From Salinisphaera sp040361255 (GTDB lineage Bacteria; Pseudomonadota; Gammaproteobacteria; Nevskiales; Salinisphaeraceae), in NCBI RefSeq assembly GCF_040361255.1, contig NZ_APNG01000012.1, forward strand, positions 1 through 64,000: 64,000 bases of DNA. The letters run 5' to 3'. Below the pieces are notes generated by a model. That model was not told the origin of the DNA, did not search any database, and saw nothing but the letters and a program-made list of their open reading frames with translations. Below are positions 17,943 through 26,278 of this stretch, piece by piece. Each line of letters starts with the position of its first letter. The first letter of the stretch is position 1. The translations under genes were made by a program, and so were the position numbers.

Positions 17943-18890
17943 TTACAGCGCGATCACTACCTTGCCCACGGTGCGCCCACTTTCGATATGTTCGTGGGCC
18001 GCAGCCGTTTCTTCGAGCGGGTAACGCGCGGACACATGGGGCAAAAGCGTCCCCGCATCGAGCATTGTAGCGATTTCGCGCATGTGCTCGCCGCTGGGAA
18101 AGACGTGCATGAAGTAGTTCACGACCAGCCCCTTGGCCTCGGCGGCCTCGCGGTCGCTTTCGACCAGGCCGGACGGCAGATTGATGATCGTGCCGCCGTC
18201 GCGCATGACGCTGACCGAGCGCTGGAATTGCGGCCCGCCCTGGGTTTCCAGACAGAAATCGATGTCGCCGATTTCATCCTCGAAACGCTGCGTTTTGTAG
18301 TCGATATGTTCGTCGGCACCGAGCGATTCGACGAACGCCCGGTTCTTGGCCGACGACGTAGCGATCACGTACGCGCCGAGGCGTTTGGCCATCTGCACCG
18401 CGAAATGCCCCACCCCGCCGCTGGCGGCATGAATCAGTACACGATCGCCGGCCTTGAGCTGGCCGAAATGGGTGAACGCCTGCCAGGCAGTGAGTGCGGC
18501 CAGCGTGCTCGCCGCGGCCGCCTCGTATGACACGCCCGCGGGAATGACGGCCAGTTCGTCGGCGGGCGCGGTCACGTACTGGGCATAACCGTTGGGTGGC
18601 AGCGGAAAGCGGATCATGCCGAACACGGCATCGCCTTCGTTCAGGTGCTTGACGTCATCGCCGACTGCGACGACTTCGCCGGCCACGTCCCAACCCAGAA
18701 TCAGCGGCAGGGCATGTTCCAGCTGCGAGGCCAGCACTTCGCCCTGGCGGGTTTTCACATCCACCGGGTTCACGCTCACGGCGGCGGTTTTGATCAGCAC
18801 CTCGTCGGGGCTACAGACAGGCATGGGACGCTCGCCCATCACGAGATTGCGGGCCGGGCCGAATGCTTCGAATTCAACGACTTTCATCAA
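17943..18890 (-). CDS. NADP-dependent quinone oxidoreductase (zinc-free MDR)
   Basis: The 315-residue protein is a medium-chain reductase of the quinone oxidoreductase type. It has the GroES-like N-terminal domain (VSVNPVDVKTRQG, LILGWDVAGEVVAVG) and a Rossmann domain with GDRVLIHAASGGVGHFAVQMAK. It lacks the zinc-binding cysteines of alcohol dehydrogenases. Such enzymes reduce quinones or enones with NADPH. Two adjacent Met codons could serve as start. It is monocistronic as far as I can see and sits 72 bases downstream of nothing on its own strand. Confidence 0.85.
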   Translation of the reverse strand: MMKVVEFEAFGPARNLVMGERPMPVCSPDEVLIKTAAVSVNPVDVKTRQGEVLASQLEHALPLILGWDVAGEVVAVGDDVKHLNEGDAVFGMIRFPLPPNGYAQYVTAPADELAVIPAGVSYEAAAASTLAALTAWQAFTHFGQLKAGDRVLIHAASGGVGHFAVQMAKRLGAYVIATSSAKNRAFVESLGADEHIDYKTQRFEDEIGDIDFCLETQGGPQFQRSVSVMRDGGTIINLPSGLVESDREAAEAKGLVVNYFMHVFPSGEHMREIATMLDAGTLLPHVSARYPLEETAAAHEHIESGRTVGKVVIAL

Positions 18891-19181
18891 TCAACATCAT
18901 GCATACCTGCGTAATGCAACTATAACCGATCGCGCCTACCCGCCGCGTGTCCGTGATTGCGCGTGATCAATGAACGCTTGAAAACCGCGCGCCTGCACGT
19001 AAATATGACCATCATTCACGCTGATTGTACGTCCGAACAGTCGGCGCGGGCATCTGGAACGATTCGATTCAACAACCGGGGCATGGCCCCATGCAGGCAC
19101 GGGCACGCCTGCGCCACTGAAAAGAAACTGGGCCCCCGTCAATACCGATTGCCAATACGCAACATGACCCAGGAGCAAACA

Positions 19182-19844
19182 GTGACTGAACTTATTTACG
19201 TCGTGGACGACGACGATGCGGTACGCGAATCCCTGAAACGTCTGATCGGCGATGCCGGCTATCGTGTGCGCTGTTTCAAAAGCGCGGAGCGATTCCTCGA
19301 ACGCCAGCCGCGCCACGAACATGAAAGCGGCTGCGCGATCGTGGATATGCGCCTGCCCGGCATGGACGGGCTGCAACTGCAACGCCAGATCAGCGCGGCC
19401 GGGCTGGCCGTGCGCACGATCTTCATGACCGGCAATGCCACGATTCGGCTCGCGGTCGAGGCCATGCAGCTGGGCGCGTCCGGCGTTCTGGCAAAGCCGG
19501 CACCGCCGGAGCGCCTGTTCGACGAGATCGACCGCTGCCTGCGCTGGACCCAGAGACAGCACGCGCAACAAAGCGACACCCGCGTCTATGCCCAGCAGTT
19601 GGCACGGCTCACGCCGCGCGAAGCCGAAATCGCCAGTGGCCTGGTCGCCGGGCTATCGACACGCCAGGTCGCGCTGATGCTCGGTATCAGCAAGCGCACG
19701 GCCGAAAGCCATCGGGCGAATATCATGGGCAAGCTGCATATCGGCTCGGTGGCGACACTCACCCGAATGGCCTGTCTGGCCACGCCGACATATACGCTAC
19801 CGGCGTTCGACAAGGGGTGCAGCGGCCCCGGTGCGCGCACGTGA
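19182..19844 (+). CDS. FixJ-type response regulator (orphan)
   Basis: This 220-residue protein has a receiver domain (VVDDDDAVRESLKRLI, phospho-acceptor in AIVDMRLPGMDG) and a C-terminal LuxR-type HTH (LTPREAEIASGLVAGLSTRQ, then VALMLGISKRTAESHRANIM). The arrangement matches FixJ/StyR regulators. GTG at 19182 is preceded by a good AGGAG at 19171-19175. The ATG at 19164 has no such site, and still longer readings are not domain-like. No histidine kinase lies beside it, so its partner is elsewhere, perhaps one of the window's other kinases. Confidence 0.85.
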   Translation: MTELIYVVDDDDAVRESLKRLIGDAGYRVRCFKSAERFLERQPRHEHESGCAIVDMRLPGMDGLQLQRQISAAGLAVRTIFMTGNATIRLAVEAMQLGASGVLAKPAPPERLFDEIDRCLRWTQRQHAQQSDTRVYAQQLARLTPREAEIASGLVAGLSTRQVALMLGISKRTAESHRANIMGKLHIGSVATLTRMACLATPTYTLPAFDKGCSGPGART

Positions 19845-19991
19845 GATGCAGACCGGTCATCGGCGAAACGCGGCTATAGCAGCCGCTTTCGGCGTCGCGC
19901 TACCCGTACATTCCCCCAGCGGATTGTCACGATATACCGCGGCCCGAGGGCTGCCTATATTGCGCGACCGTTTTACGCCGACCGTCGTCTC

Positions 19992-20648
19992 ATGTGGTCA
20001 TTCATTTCCGCGCACGCGCCCGCGCTGACCGTGATCGTCACAGCGGTCACACTGATCGTGTGGACGGTTTACGGGCAGATCATGTCCGCCAACCAGCGCC
20101 GTCAGCAAAAACCGCAGCTGTTCATCAAACAGGCCAAGGGGCACGGGCCGGATTCGATCTGCCTGCTCAGCAACATGGGCAAGGAATCCGTCTATCTGCG
20201 CGCAGTGTTCATCGATCTGCATGATGCCGAGGGCGAATGTCATACCGGCAGCGTGGAAAAACAGTGGCAGGCCCAGCCGAGCGGCGCTGGCGCCGAAGCC
20301 ATCGGCCAGGGGCCGATCGCCCCCAGCCAGCAGCTCGATCTCGGCCCGTTCGAATGGTTGCTGGCCGAAGCGGCCCGCAAGGCCGGCATGATCGAGGCTG
20401 AGGAGGATCTCGACCTCGCCCACGCGATCGACGCGTTCACGGTGACCGCGATCGTCACGGCCGGGCCGTATGAACAGATCGTCGGCGCCGAGCATCGGTT
20501 TTCCGTCGATGCCACGGGCCCGTCCATACGCGCCGATACGCATGGCACCCGATTACGGGCCTCAAGGCGTGATGCGCGCGCATTGGAGCACTACCTGCGG
20601 GCCATGACCGAAGCCGACCGGCGTACGCAAACCACCGGACATTCATAA
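19992..20648 (+). CDS. membrane-anchored protein of unknown function, paralogue A
   Basis: I do not recognise this 218-residue protein. Residues 8-30 form one hydrophobic segment (ALTVIVTAVTLIVWTVYGQIM), followed by a basic stretch and a soluble domain of about 170 residues, probably cytoplasmic because positive charges follow the helix. It shares the layout and motifs of the next gene: a WxFI/WxWI start, RRQxKxxLxIxQ, DSICLLSNMGKESVYLRAV and a QGP...LGxFxxLL block. The two are clearly tandem duplicates, 52 bases apart. Confidence 0.7.
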   Translation: MWSFISAHAPALTVIVTAVTLIVWTVYGQIMSANQRRQQKPQLFIKQAKGHGPDSICLLSNMGKESVYLRAVFIDLHDAEGECHTGSVEKQWQAQPSGAGAEAIGQGPIAPSQQLDLGPFEWLLAEAARKAGMIEAEEDLDLAHAIDAFTVTAIVTAGPYEQIVGAEHRFSVDATGPSIRADTHGTRLRASRRDARALEHYLRAMTEADRRTQTTGHS

Positions 20649-20700
20649 CCCATACACGACACGGGCCGCCGGCCCACAGAGCAAGGCAAACAATTTCATC

Positions 20701-21348
20701 ATGTGGCAATGGATCAACGACAACGCCCAGGCGCTGTCTTTTTTCGCCAGCCTCGGCACGCTGGCCGTCTGGCTTTTCTATGCGCACCTGCTGTATTCCG
20801 GCTTTCGGCGCCAGCGCAAGGCCCGGATTCTCATCAACCAGGGCTGGGGCCAGCAGGTCGACTCCGTGTGCCTGATCAGCAACATGAGTCAGGAGCCGGT
20901 CTATATCCACAGCATCACGATGACCATTCGTGCCCAGGACAACGAATACACCGAGGCCATTACCGACTTCGACGAAGCCCAACCGCGCGATAGCGAAAAT
21001 CACCCGCGCGAGGTGACCCGCCAGGGCCCGCTCCAGGTCGGCGAGCAGATGAACCTGGGCACCTTTCGTTCCTTGCTGCGCCAGACCGCGAAACGTCACA
21101 AGGACCTACGCGCCGACGAAAACCAGCCCCTGCGCAGCCTGTCGGTGCACAACTTCAAGGTGACGGTGATCGCCAGTTACGGCCCCGAAGGCGGCGTGAT
21201 CGGCGCGCAGCGCAAGTTCCTGGTCCGCGGCGACGACAACCAGCTCATGCGCCCGGTGGCCATCGCCACCAAGCGCATGACCAAACGCAACGCCCGCCAA
21301 AGACTCCAGCAATGGCTCGAGCAACAGCTCGATGACAGCGATGGCTAG
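20701..21348 (+). CDS. membrane-anchored protein of unknown function, paralogue B
   Basis: The 215-residue product has one N-terminal membrane helix (SFFASLGTLAVWLFYAHLLY) and a soluble domain. It matches paralogue A at DSVCLISNMSQEPVYIHSI and RQGPLQVGEQMNLGTFRSLL, with a short VTVIASYGPEGGVIGAQRKF segment also shared (VTAIVTAGPYEQIVGAEHRF in A). It ends in a basic, Gln-rich tail. I cannot assign a function. The gene converges with the NtrC-like regulator 14 bases downstream. Confidence 0.7.
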   Translation: MWQWINDNAQALSFFASLGTLAVWLFYAHLLYSGFRRQRKARILINQGWGQQVDSVCLISNMSQEPVYIHSITMTIRAQDNEYTEAITDFDEAQPRDSENHPREVTRQGPLQVGEQMNLGTFRSLLRQTAKRHKDLRADENQPLRSLSVHNFKVTVIASYGPEGGVIGAQRKFLVRGDDNQLMRPVAIATKRMTKRNARQRLQQWLEQQLDDSDG

Positions 21349-21362
21349 CGATTGCGGTGTTT

Positions 21363-22733
21363 TCAGTCGCCGCTGAGGCCGTATTTATCCAGCCGGTAGC
21401 GCAGCGCGCCGCGGCTCAGGCCCAGTCGGCGCGCGGCTTCGGAGATGTTGTGTCGCGTGTCGGCAAGGGTGCGTTCGATCAGCGCGCGCTCGGAGTCGGC
21501 CAGCGTGGACACCGGCGTACCGGCATGGGCTGCCGCCGTCGGCTCGCGCCCCGTAGGCTGCGCCTCGGGCAGCTGTAGATGCACGGCTTCGATCACGTCT
21601 TCGGCGTGCACGAGCACCGCGCGTTCGATCACATGCCGCAGCTCGCGGACATTGCCCGGCCAGGTATGCGCGCGCAGCGCAGCCCGCGCCGTTTCGGCAA
21701 GCGTGGGTACGGGCTTGGCATAGCGTTCGGCGGTACGCGCGACGAAATGGTCGGCCAGCGCGATCACATCCGCGCCGCGCTCGCGTAGCGGCGGCAGATG
21801 CAGCGTGAGCACATTGAGCCGGTAGTACAGATCTTCGCGAAAATCCCCGGCTGCCATCATCCCGGCCAGGTCACGATTGGTCGCGGCCACGAACCAGGCC
21901 TCGATATCGTGCTCGCGATCGCCGCCAATCTCGCGCGCGGTACGCGACTCCAGCGCGGTAAGCAGCTTGGCCTGGAGCGCCAGGGGCAGCTCACCGATTT
22001 CGTTGAGAAAAGCGGTGCCCGCGCCGGCTGCGGCGAGCAGCCCACGCCGGGCGCGATGGGCGTTGGTGAAGGCGCCTTTTTCATGCCCGAACAGTTCTGC
22101 CTCGACCAGATCGCGCGGCAGCGCGGCACAGTCGACCTGCAGGAACGGCTCACTCGCGCGCGGCGATCGCGCATGCAGCAACCGTGCGACGCGATCCTTG
22201 CCGGTGCCGGTTTCGCCGGTGAGCAGTACGTTCGGCGGTGCCTCACCCGCGCCCAGGGCAGCGATTCGATCGAGCTGGGCGTACAGCGCCTGCATCGCCG
22301 GGCTGTCGCCGATCAGCCGGTCGTCCGGCGTATGCCCGTCGGGGCACGCCTGCTGAGATGCGGGCGTCTGCCGCGCCAGCGCATCGCCCACGACCCGATG
22401 CAAGGCCTCGAGATCGAGCGGTTTCCTGAGAAAATCCACCGCGCCCAGGCGCATGGCCGCGATGGCATCCTCGAGTTCGCCATAGGCGGTCATGACGACC
22501 GCGGGGATGTCTGGCAACTCGCCGCGCAGCCAGTCGAGAAAATGCAGGCCGTAGCCATCCGGCAGGCGCAGATCGAGCACGGCCAGATCGGGCGGGCGGC
22601 GACGCGCGGCCAGCTTGGCATTGGCGATGTTTTCGCAGATCGCCACCGTATAGCCGTCGCGGCGCAGGCGCCGGTCCAGCGCGCGGGCGAGCGCGCCCTC
22701 GTCTTCCAGCAACAGAATATGGGCACGACTCAT
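21363..22733 (-). CDS. NtrC-family sigma-54 response regulator with non-canonical AAA+ motifs
   Basis: The 456-residue protein has an N-terminal receiver (phospho-acceptor in AVLDLRLPDG near 53), a central AAA+ domain (Walker A LLTGETGTGKD near 168, RLNVLTLHLPPLRERGADV near 285) and a C-terminal Fis-type HTH (NISEAARRLGLSRGALRYRL). Two key motifs deviate: the sigma-54-contacting GAFTGA loop reads GAFTNA (residues 220-225), and Walker B reads FLNEIGE (Asn 244) instead of FLDEIGE. The gene overlaps the sensor kinase by 4 bases. It diverges from pqqA, which has a -24/-12 promoter and paired palindromes upstream, making pqqA the likely target. Confidence 0.87.
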   Translation of the reverse strand: MSRAHILLLEDEGALARALDRRLRRDGYTVAICENIANAKLAARRRPPDLAVLDLRLPDGYGLHFLDWLRGELPDIPAVVMTAYGELEDAIAAMRLGAVDFLRKPLDLEALHRVVGDALARQTPASQQACPDGHTPDDRLIGDSPAMQALYAQLDRIAALGAGEAPPNVLLTGETGTGKDRVARLLHARSPRASEPFLQVDCAALPRDLVEAELFGHEKGAFTNAHRARRGLLAAAGAGTAFLNEIGELPLALQAKLLTALESRTAREIGGDREHDIEAWFVAATNRDLAGMMAAGDFREDLYYRLNVLTLHLPPLRERGADVIALADHFVARTAERYAKPVPTLAETARAALRAHTWPGNVRELRHVIERAVLVHAEDVIEAVHLQLPEAQPTGREPTAAAHAGTPVSTLADSERALIERTLADTRHNISEAARRLGLSRGALRYRLDKYGLSGD

Positions 22734-24157
22734 GGCGTGTCGCTCACGGGCAGATGGATACGCACACAGGTGCCGCCCGCGTCCCCCGGCTGATAGTCGA
22801 GCGTGCCGCCGTGCGCCTGAATGATCTTGTAGGCGAAGGGGATTCCCAGACCGGTGCCCCGCCGCTTGGTGGTACGTAACGGCGCGCTCGAATGCGGGTC
22901 CGGCACCACCGTCATGCCCGGGCCAGCGTCAACGATATCCAGGCGCGCCTGACCGGCGTCGGTTCGGCCGGTGGTGACCGTGATTCGCGAACCGGCCGGC
23001 GAGGCTTCGAGCGCGTTGGCGAGCAGGCCGTGTAGCGCCTGTTCGAGCAGCGGCGCATCCGCATCGACCGTCACCGGCGCACGCTCACGCGCCAGTTCGA
23101 TATCGGCCGCGGCCAGCCGCCCGCCGAGCGCTGCGATTGCGCCATCGACGATGGCATCGAGCGACGTTTGTTTACGCTCGAGATCGAGCGGATGCAGATA
23201 GGTAAGCAGCGCATCGAGCCAGCGTTCCAGCCGGTCGGCCGCGTCCATGATGTCGGCGCCGGTTTCCTCGACATCGTCGACCGTGGCCTGGCGGTCCAGC
23301 ATCTGGGCATTGGCACGAATACCCGCCAGCGGATTACGGATGTTGTGGGCGATCACCGGCACGAGCGCGCCGAGCGCCGCTTCGCGCTCGCGTTCGACCA
23401 GCGCCTGGCGCTTGTGTTCGAGTTCCGCGGCCATCGTATTGAGCGTATCCGCGAGATGGCGGACCTCGGCCACGCCTTGCGGGCGCAGGCGATAGTGCAG
23501 TCGGCCCTGGGCGATTTCGCGGGTGCCGGCCACCAGCCGTTCGAGCGGGCGCAAAAACTCGCGCACAAAACGCCGGTTGAGCCAGAGCGCGAGCGCAATG
23601 CCGCAGAGCAGCGGCAACCATGCCAGCCACGGCGCCATGCGGTTCCACAGCCCCATGCGCTCGGCCAGGGCATCGCGGCGCGCGGCGACTTGCTGTGTGA
23701 GCTGGCTGTAGGCGTTTTCGAAATCGCCGGTCTGCCAGGTATCGAACGCGGTTTCGTCGGCATCACTACCCGGCGTGGTCACCACCCGGTTCATGGCTGC
23801 GAGGATCAAACCATAGGCGGCTTCCATGCGTGCGATGCTGGCTTGTTCGTCCGCAGTGTCGGCCACGCGACGCATTCGATAGAAATGCTCGTCGATGCGA
23901 TACAGCCGTTGCCAGTAGTCATCGCGCGGGCCGTCTTCGCGCAGCGTGTCGACGGCCTTGATCTGGCGATACAGATCGCCGCGCACGGCCTGGGCCTCGA
24001 TCAGCAGTTCGTTGAAGCGCAGCGACCGCTGATAACCCGCCTGCCAGAAACTTGCCCAGAGCGCGCCGAGACCGGCCGCGGCCATCAGTACCAGCAGTAA
24101 CGCAAGCTGATAGCGCCGGATCAAGCGCTTGAGCGAATCGGCAGGTCGAACAATCAT
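22730..24157 (-). CDS. membrane sensor histidine kinase, partner of the NtrC-like regulator
   Basis: This 475-residue kinase has a first membrane helix near residues 18-37, a periplasmic region of about 140 residues, a second helix near 178-198 and a HAMP linker (FLRPLERLVAGTREIAQGRL). The phospho-acceptor His is in VPVIAHNIRNPLAGIRANAQ. The ATPase domain has an N box (LLANALEASPAGS) and a G box (TTKRRGTGLGIPFAYKII). The HNIRNPLAG form is typical of kinases paired with NtrC regulators. It is co-transcribed with that regulator, and its 5' end faces the pqqA promoter. The sensed signal is unknown; an alcohol or PQQ-related cue would suit the context. Confidence 0.88.
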   Translation of the reverse strand: MIVRPADSLKRLIRRYQLALLLVLMAAAGLGALWASFWQAGYQRSLRFNELLIEAQAVRGDLYRQIKAVDTLREDGPRDDYWQRLYRIDEHFYRMRRVADTADEQASIARMEAAYGLILAAMNRVVTTPGSDADETAFDTWQTGDFENAYSQLTQQVAARRDALAERMGLWNRMAPWLAWLPLLCGIALALWLNRRFVREFLRPLERLVAGTREIAQGRLHYRLRPQGVAEVRHLADTLNTMAAELEHKRQALVEREREAALGALVPVIAHNIRNPLAGIRANAQMLDRQATVDDVEETGADIMDAADRLERWLDALLTYLHPLDLERKQTSLDAIVDGAIAALGGRLAAADIELARERAPVTVDADAPLLEQALHGLLANALEASPAGSRITVTTGRTDAGQARLDIVDAGPGMTVVPDPHSSAPLRTTKRRGTGLGIPFAYKIIQAHGGTLDYQPGDAGGTCVRIHLPVSDTP

Positions 24158-24204
24158 CCCGCGAGTCTAGGGCCTGTTGCGGTTTCAAACGAGTCCGCGC
24201 CGAG

Positions 24205-24243
24205 TGGCCAATATTGGCCAGCCAGATCGGCCACTATTCGCCA
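24205..24243. promoter_or_regulatory. paired palindromes, likely activator sites upstream of pqqA
   Basis: A perfect 16-base palindrome TGGCCAATATTGGCCA (24205-24220) is followed by an imperfect copy CGGCCACTATTCGCCA (24228-24243) that matches at 13 of 16 positions, with centres 23 bases apart. A further TGGCCA half lies at 24247. They sit 100-140 bases upstream of the sigma-54-type promoter of pqqA and beside the divergent NtrC-like operon, where enhancer sites are expected. Confidence 0.6.
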
Positions 24244-24341
24244 TCCTGGCCAACCACGGGCCGCAGCCGGCGTATCGGTGCCAGGCGTTGAAAAAGCACT
24301 TGGCGCACAACCGCTTGGCGCGCGAACCACCGTACTGGCGC

Positions 24342-24357
24342 TGGCACGGTCGATGCA
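24342..24357 (+). promoter_or_regulatory. sigma-54 (-24/-12) promoter of pqqA
   Basis: The sequence TGGCACGGTCGATGCA matches the consensus TGGCACG-N4-TTGCA with the invariant GG and GC in exact spacing. Transcription would start near 24368, about 30 bases before pqqA. Confidence 0.7.
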
Positions 24358-24398
24358 TTGATCCAAAGGCCACTTACGACAACACCAAGGAGATCGCG

Positions 24399-24476
24399 AT
24401 GAAACAGTGGACGACCCCGAAGGCCCACGACCTGCGTCTGGGCTTCGAAATCACGATGTACGTCAACAACCGCTAA
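24399..24476 (+). CDS. pqqA: PQQ precursor peptide PqqA
   Basis: This 25-residue peptide, too short for most gene finders, starts MKQWTTPKAHDLRLG and carries the FEITMYVNNR tail. The conserved Glu 16 and Tyr 20 (E-x3-Y) are the residues that PqqE crosslinks and that become the PQQ skeleton. An AAGGAGATC ribosome site lies just upstream. pqqE follows after a hairpin. There is one copy of pqqA in this window. Confidence 0.95.
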   Translation: MKQWTTPKAHDLRLGFEITMYVNNR

Positions 24477-24495
24477 ACCGGTTGTCGCGTACAGC

Positions 24496-24519
24496 AAAGG
24501 GGGCTTCGCGGCCCCCTTT
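24496..24519 (+). terminator. hairpin between pqqA and pqqE, probable partial terminator
   Basis: The sequence AAAGGGGGC-TTCGCG-GCCCCCTTT folds into a strong 9-bp stem, with only a short TC-rich tail after it. Hairpins after pqqA are well known to make the peptide transcript far more abundant than the downstream enzymes. The stem ends about 20 bases before the pqqE ATG. Confidence 0.7.
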
Positions 24520-24540
24520 CTCGTGCGCATCGAGCCAATC

Positions 24541-25719
24541 ATGAGCGCGACCCACCCCACGCTGCCCACCCGTCACGACGGCGAAACGCCGGCCCGCCCG
24601 CTATGGCTGCTGGCCGAGCTGACCTATGCCTGTCCGCTGCAATGCCCCTACTGCAGCAATCCGACCGAGATGGCGCAGATCGGGCGTGAAATCTCGACCG
24701 AAGACTGGAAGCGCGTGCTGCGCCAGGCCCGCGGCATGGGCGCGGCCCAGCTCGGCCTGTCCGGCGGCGAGCCGCTGGTACGCAAGGACCTTGAGGAAAT
24801 CGTCGCCGAAGCTCGACAGCTCGGCTACTACAGCAACCTGATCACCTCTGGCATCGGCATGGACGATGCCCGCGTGCAACGCCTCGCCGAGGCCGGGCTG
24901 GATCATATCCAGATCAGCTTTCAGGCCAGCAATGCCGAGCTGAACAACTTCCTCGGCGGCAGCGACAGCTTCGAAAAGAAGAAGGACATGGCCCGGGCGA
25001 TCAAGCGCCACGGCTATCCAATGGTGCTCAATATCGTGCTGCACCGAAAGAACATCGACGATATCGAAGAGATCATCGCCATGGCGGAGGCGCTCGATGC
25101 CGACTATGTGGAACTGGCCAACACCCAGTACTACGGCTGGGCCTGGCACAACCGCGATGCGCTCATGCCCACCCGCGAACAGCTCGCCCATGCCGAACGC
25201 GTGACCACGGCGTATCGAGAACGCGGCGGCGCGATGAAGCTCTATTTCGTCGTGCCCGACTACTACGAAGACCGACCCAAGGCCTGCATGAGCGGCTGGG
25301 GCGATATCTTTCTCACCGTCGCGCCGGACGGCGTGACCCTGCCCTGCCACGCCGCGCGCCAGCTACCCGGCCTGGAATTCCCGAACGTGGTCGACCACGA
25401 CATCGACTGGATCTGGGGCGAATCCCCCGCCTTCAATCATTTCCGCGGCTACGACTGGATGAAGGAACCCTGTCGCAGCTGTTCGGAAAAGACGAAGGAC
25501 TACGGCGGCTGCCGCTGCCAGGCCTATATGCTCACCGGCGATATGTACGCCACCGACCCGGTGTGTGCGAAATCACCCGAGCACCATCTCGTCACCGACG
25601 CGGTCGAGCGCGCGAACGCACAGCCGGCCGAAGCCCCTGCGGCCCAGCCGATCGTGTTTCGGAATCCCAAGAATTCGAAGCGACTGCATGGATCACGGGT
25701 GGCACGCGAGGGGCCGTAA
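24541..25719 (+). CDS. pqqE: PqqA peptide cyclase, radical SAM enzyme PqqE
   Basis: This 392-residue protein forms the carbon-carbon bond between Glu and Tyr of PqqA. The radical SAM motif CPLQCPYC is near residue 33, with the SAM-binding LGLSGGEPLVRKD after it. The C-terminal SPASM-type cysteines for auxiliary clusters appear in CHAARQLPG, EPCRSCSEKTKDYGGCRCQA and DPVCAKSP. The ATG at 24541 matches the family start; an upstream in-frame start would overlap the hairpin tail. Unusually it follows pqqA directly instead of pqqD. Its chaperone gene pqqD is in the convergent operon 560 bases away. Confidence 0.95.
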   Translation: MSATHPTLPTRHDGETPARPLWLLAELTYACPLQCPYCSNPTEMAQIGREISTEDWKRVLRQARGMGAAQLGLSGGEPLVRKDLEEIVAEARQLGYYSNLITSGIGMDDARVQRLAEAGLDHIQISFQASNAELNNFLGGSDSFEKKKDMARAIKRHGYPMVLNIVLHRKNIDDIEEIIAMAEALDADYVELANTQYYGWAWHNRDALMPTREQLAHAERVTTAYRERGGAMKLYFVVPDYYEDRPKACMSGWGDIFLTVAPDGVTLPCHAARQLPGLEFPNVVDHDIDWIWGESPAFNHFRGYDWMKEPCRSCSEKTKDYGGCRCQAYMLTGDMYATDPVCAKSPEHHLVTDAVERANAQPAEAPAAQPIVFRNPKNSKRLHGSRVAREGP

Positions 25720-25775
25720 ACCGCCCGGCGCGAATCAAACCGTTGCCGCCGGACTCGCCGAGTAGGGTTTTCCGA

Positions 25776-25919
25776 TCAGTCGATATCCAGATCGTCGAAA
25801 TGCCGCAGCGGCTCCATGCACTGATGGAGCGGGCGGATAACGAATATGCCGTGCGCACGGGCGCGATAGAAAACTACGGTAACGGTGATCTTGGCGAAGT
25901 CTTCCAGCGCCCGGTTCAA
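25776..25919 (-). pseudogene. ParE-type toxin remnant with internal deletion
   Basis: Reading from a TTG that overlaps the parD stop gives 47 residues. The first ten, LNRALEDFAK, resemble the ParE N-terminal helix. The rest, ITVTVVFYRARAHGIFVIRP and LHQCMEPLRHF, is the ParE C-terminal hairpin ('VVFYR...I.VVRVLHQRMD...H'). About 45-50 middle residues of a normal 95-residue ParE are missing. Location directly after parD supports the identity. The toxin is presumably inactive. Confidence 0.6.
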
Positions 25920-26164
25920 AAGCCTATACCGTGGCGATGCTTCACCCGGTCGGCAATATCTCGCAGCGTTTCGTCGCTCTCGCCGCTGCGTTCTCCGGCT
26001 TCTACAGCCGCGCGAAGCGCACCATTCGCCTGCTCCCGGCGTGCGAACAAACGCAATGCGCAGCGCACGACTTCGCTTGTCGAGCCGTAGCGGCCCGAGT
26101 CGACCAGTTGGCCCACGAACTCATCCATCCGAGAACCGATGGTGATACGGATCGTCCTGACCAT
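25916..26164 (-). CDS. ParD-type antitoxin (ribbon-helix-helix)
   Basis: The 82-residue protein has the ParD pattern: a beta strand and helices in RTIRITIGSRMDEFVGQLVD, SGRYGSTSEVVRCALRLFAR, and an acidic, flexible tail ESDETLRDIADRVKHRHG that would wrap the toxin. It probably represses its own operon. The partner toxin downstream is internally deleted. The pair sits alone between the two convergent pqq transcripts, a likely past insertion point. No good ribosome site was seen. Confidence 0.8.
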   Translation of the reverse strand: MVRTIRITIGSRMDEFVGQLVDSGRYGSTSEVVRCALRLFARREQANGALRAAVEAGERSGESDETLRDIADRVKHRHGIGF

Positions 26165-26278
26165 GTAACGACGCCGCTGTGTGATTTATTCACACAACAT
26201 AGCAAAGCCGACCGACCCGGGAACGCTTGCTTATCCGCTTCAAGAAAACCGCGGAACGCCCGATCTATCGCACTTGGC

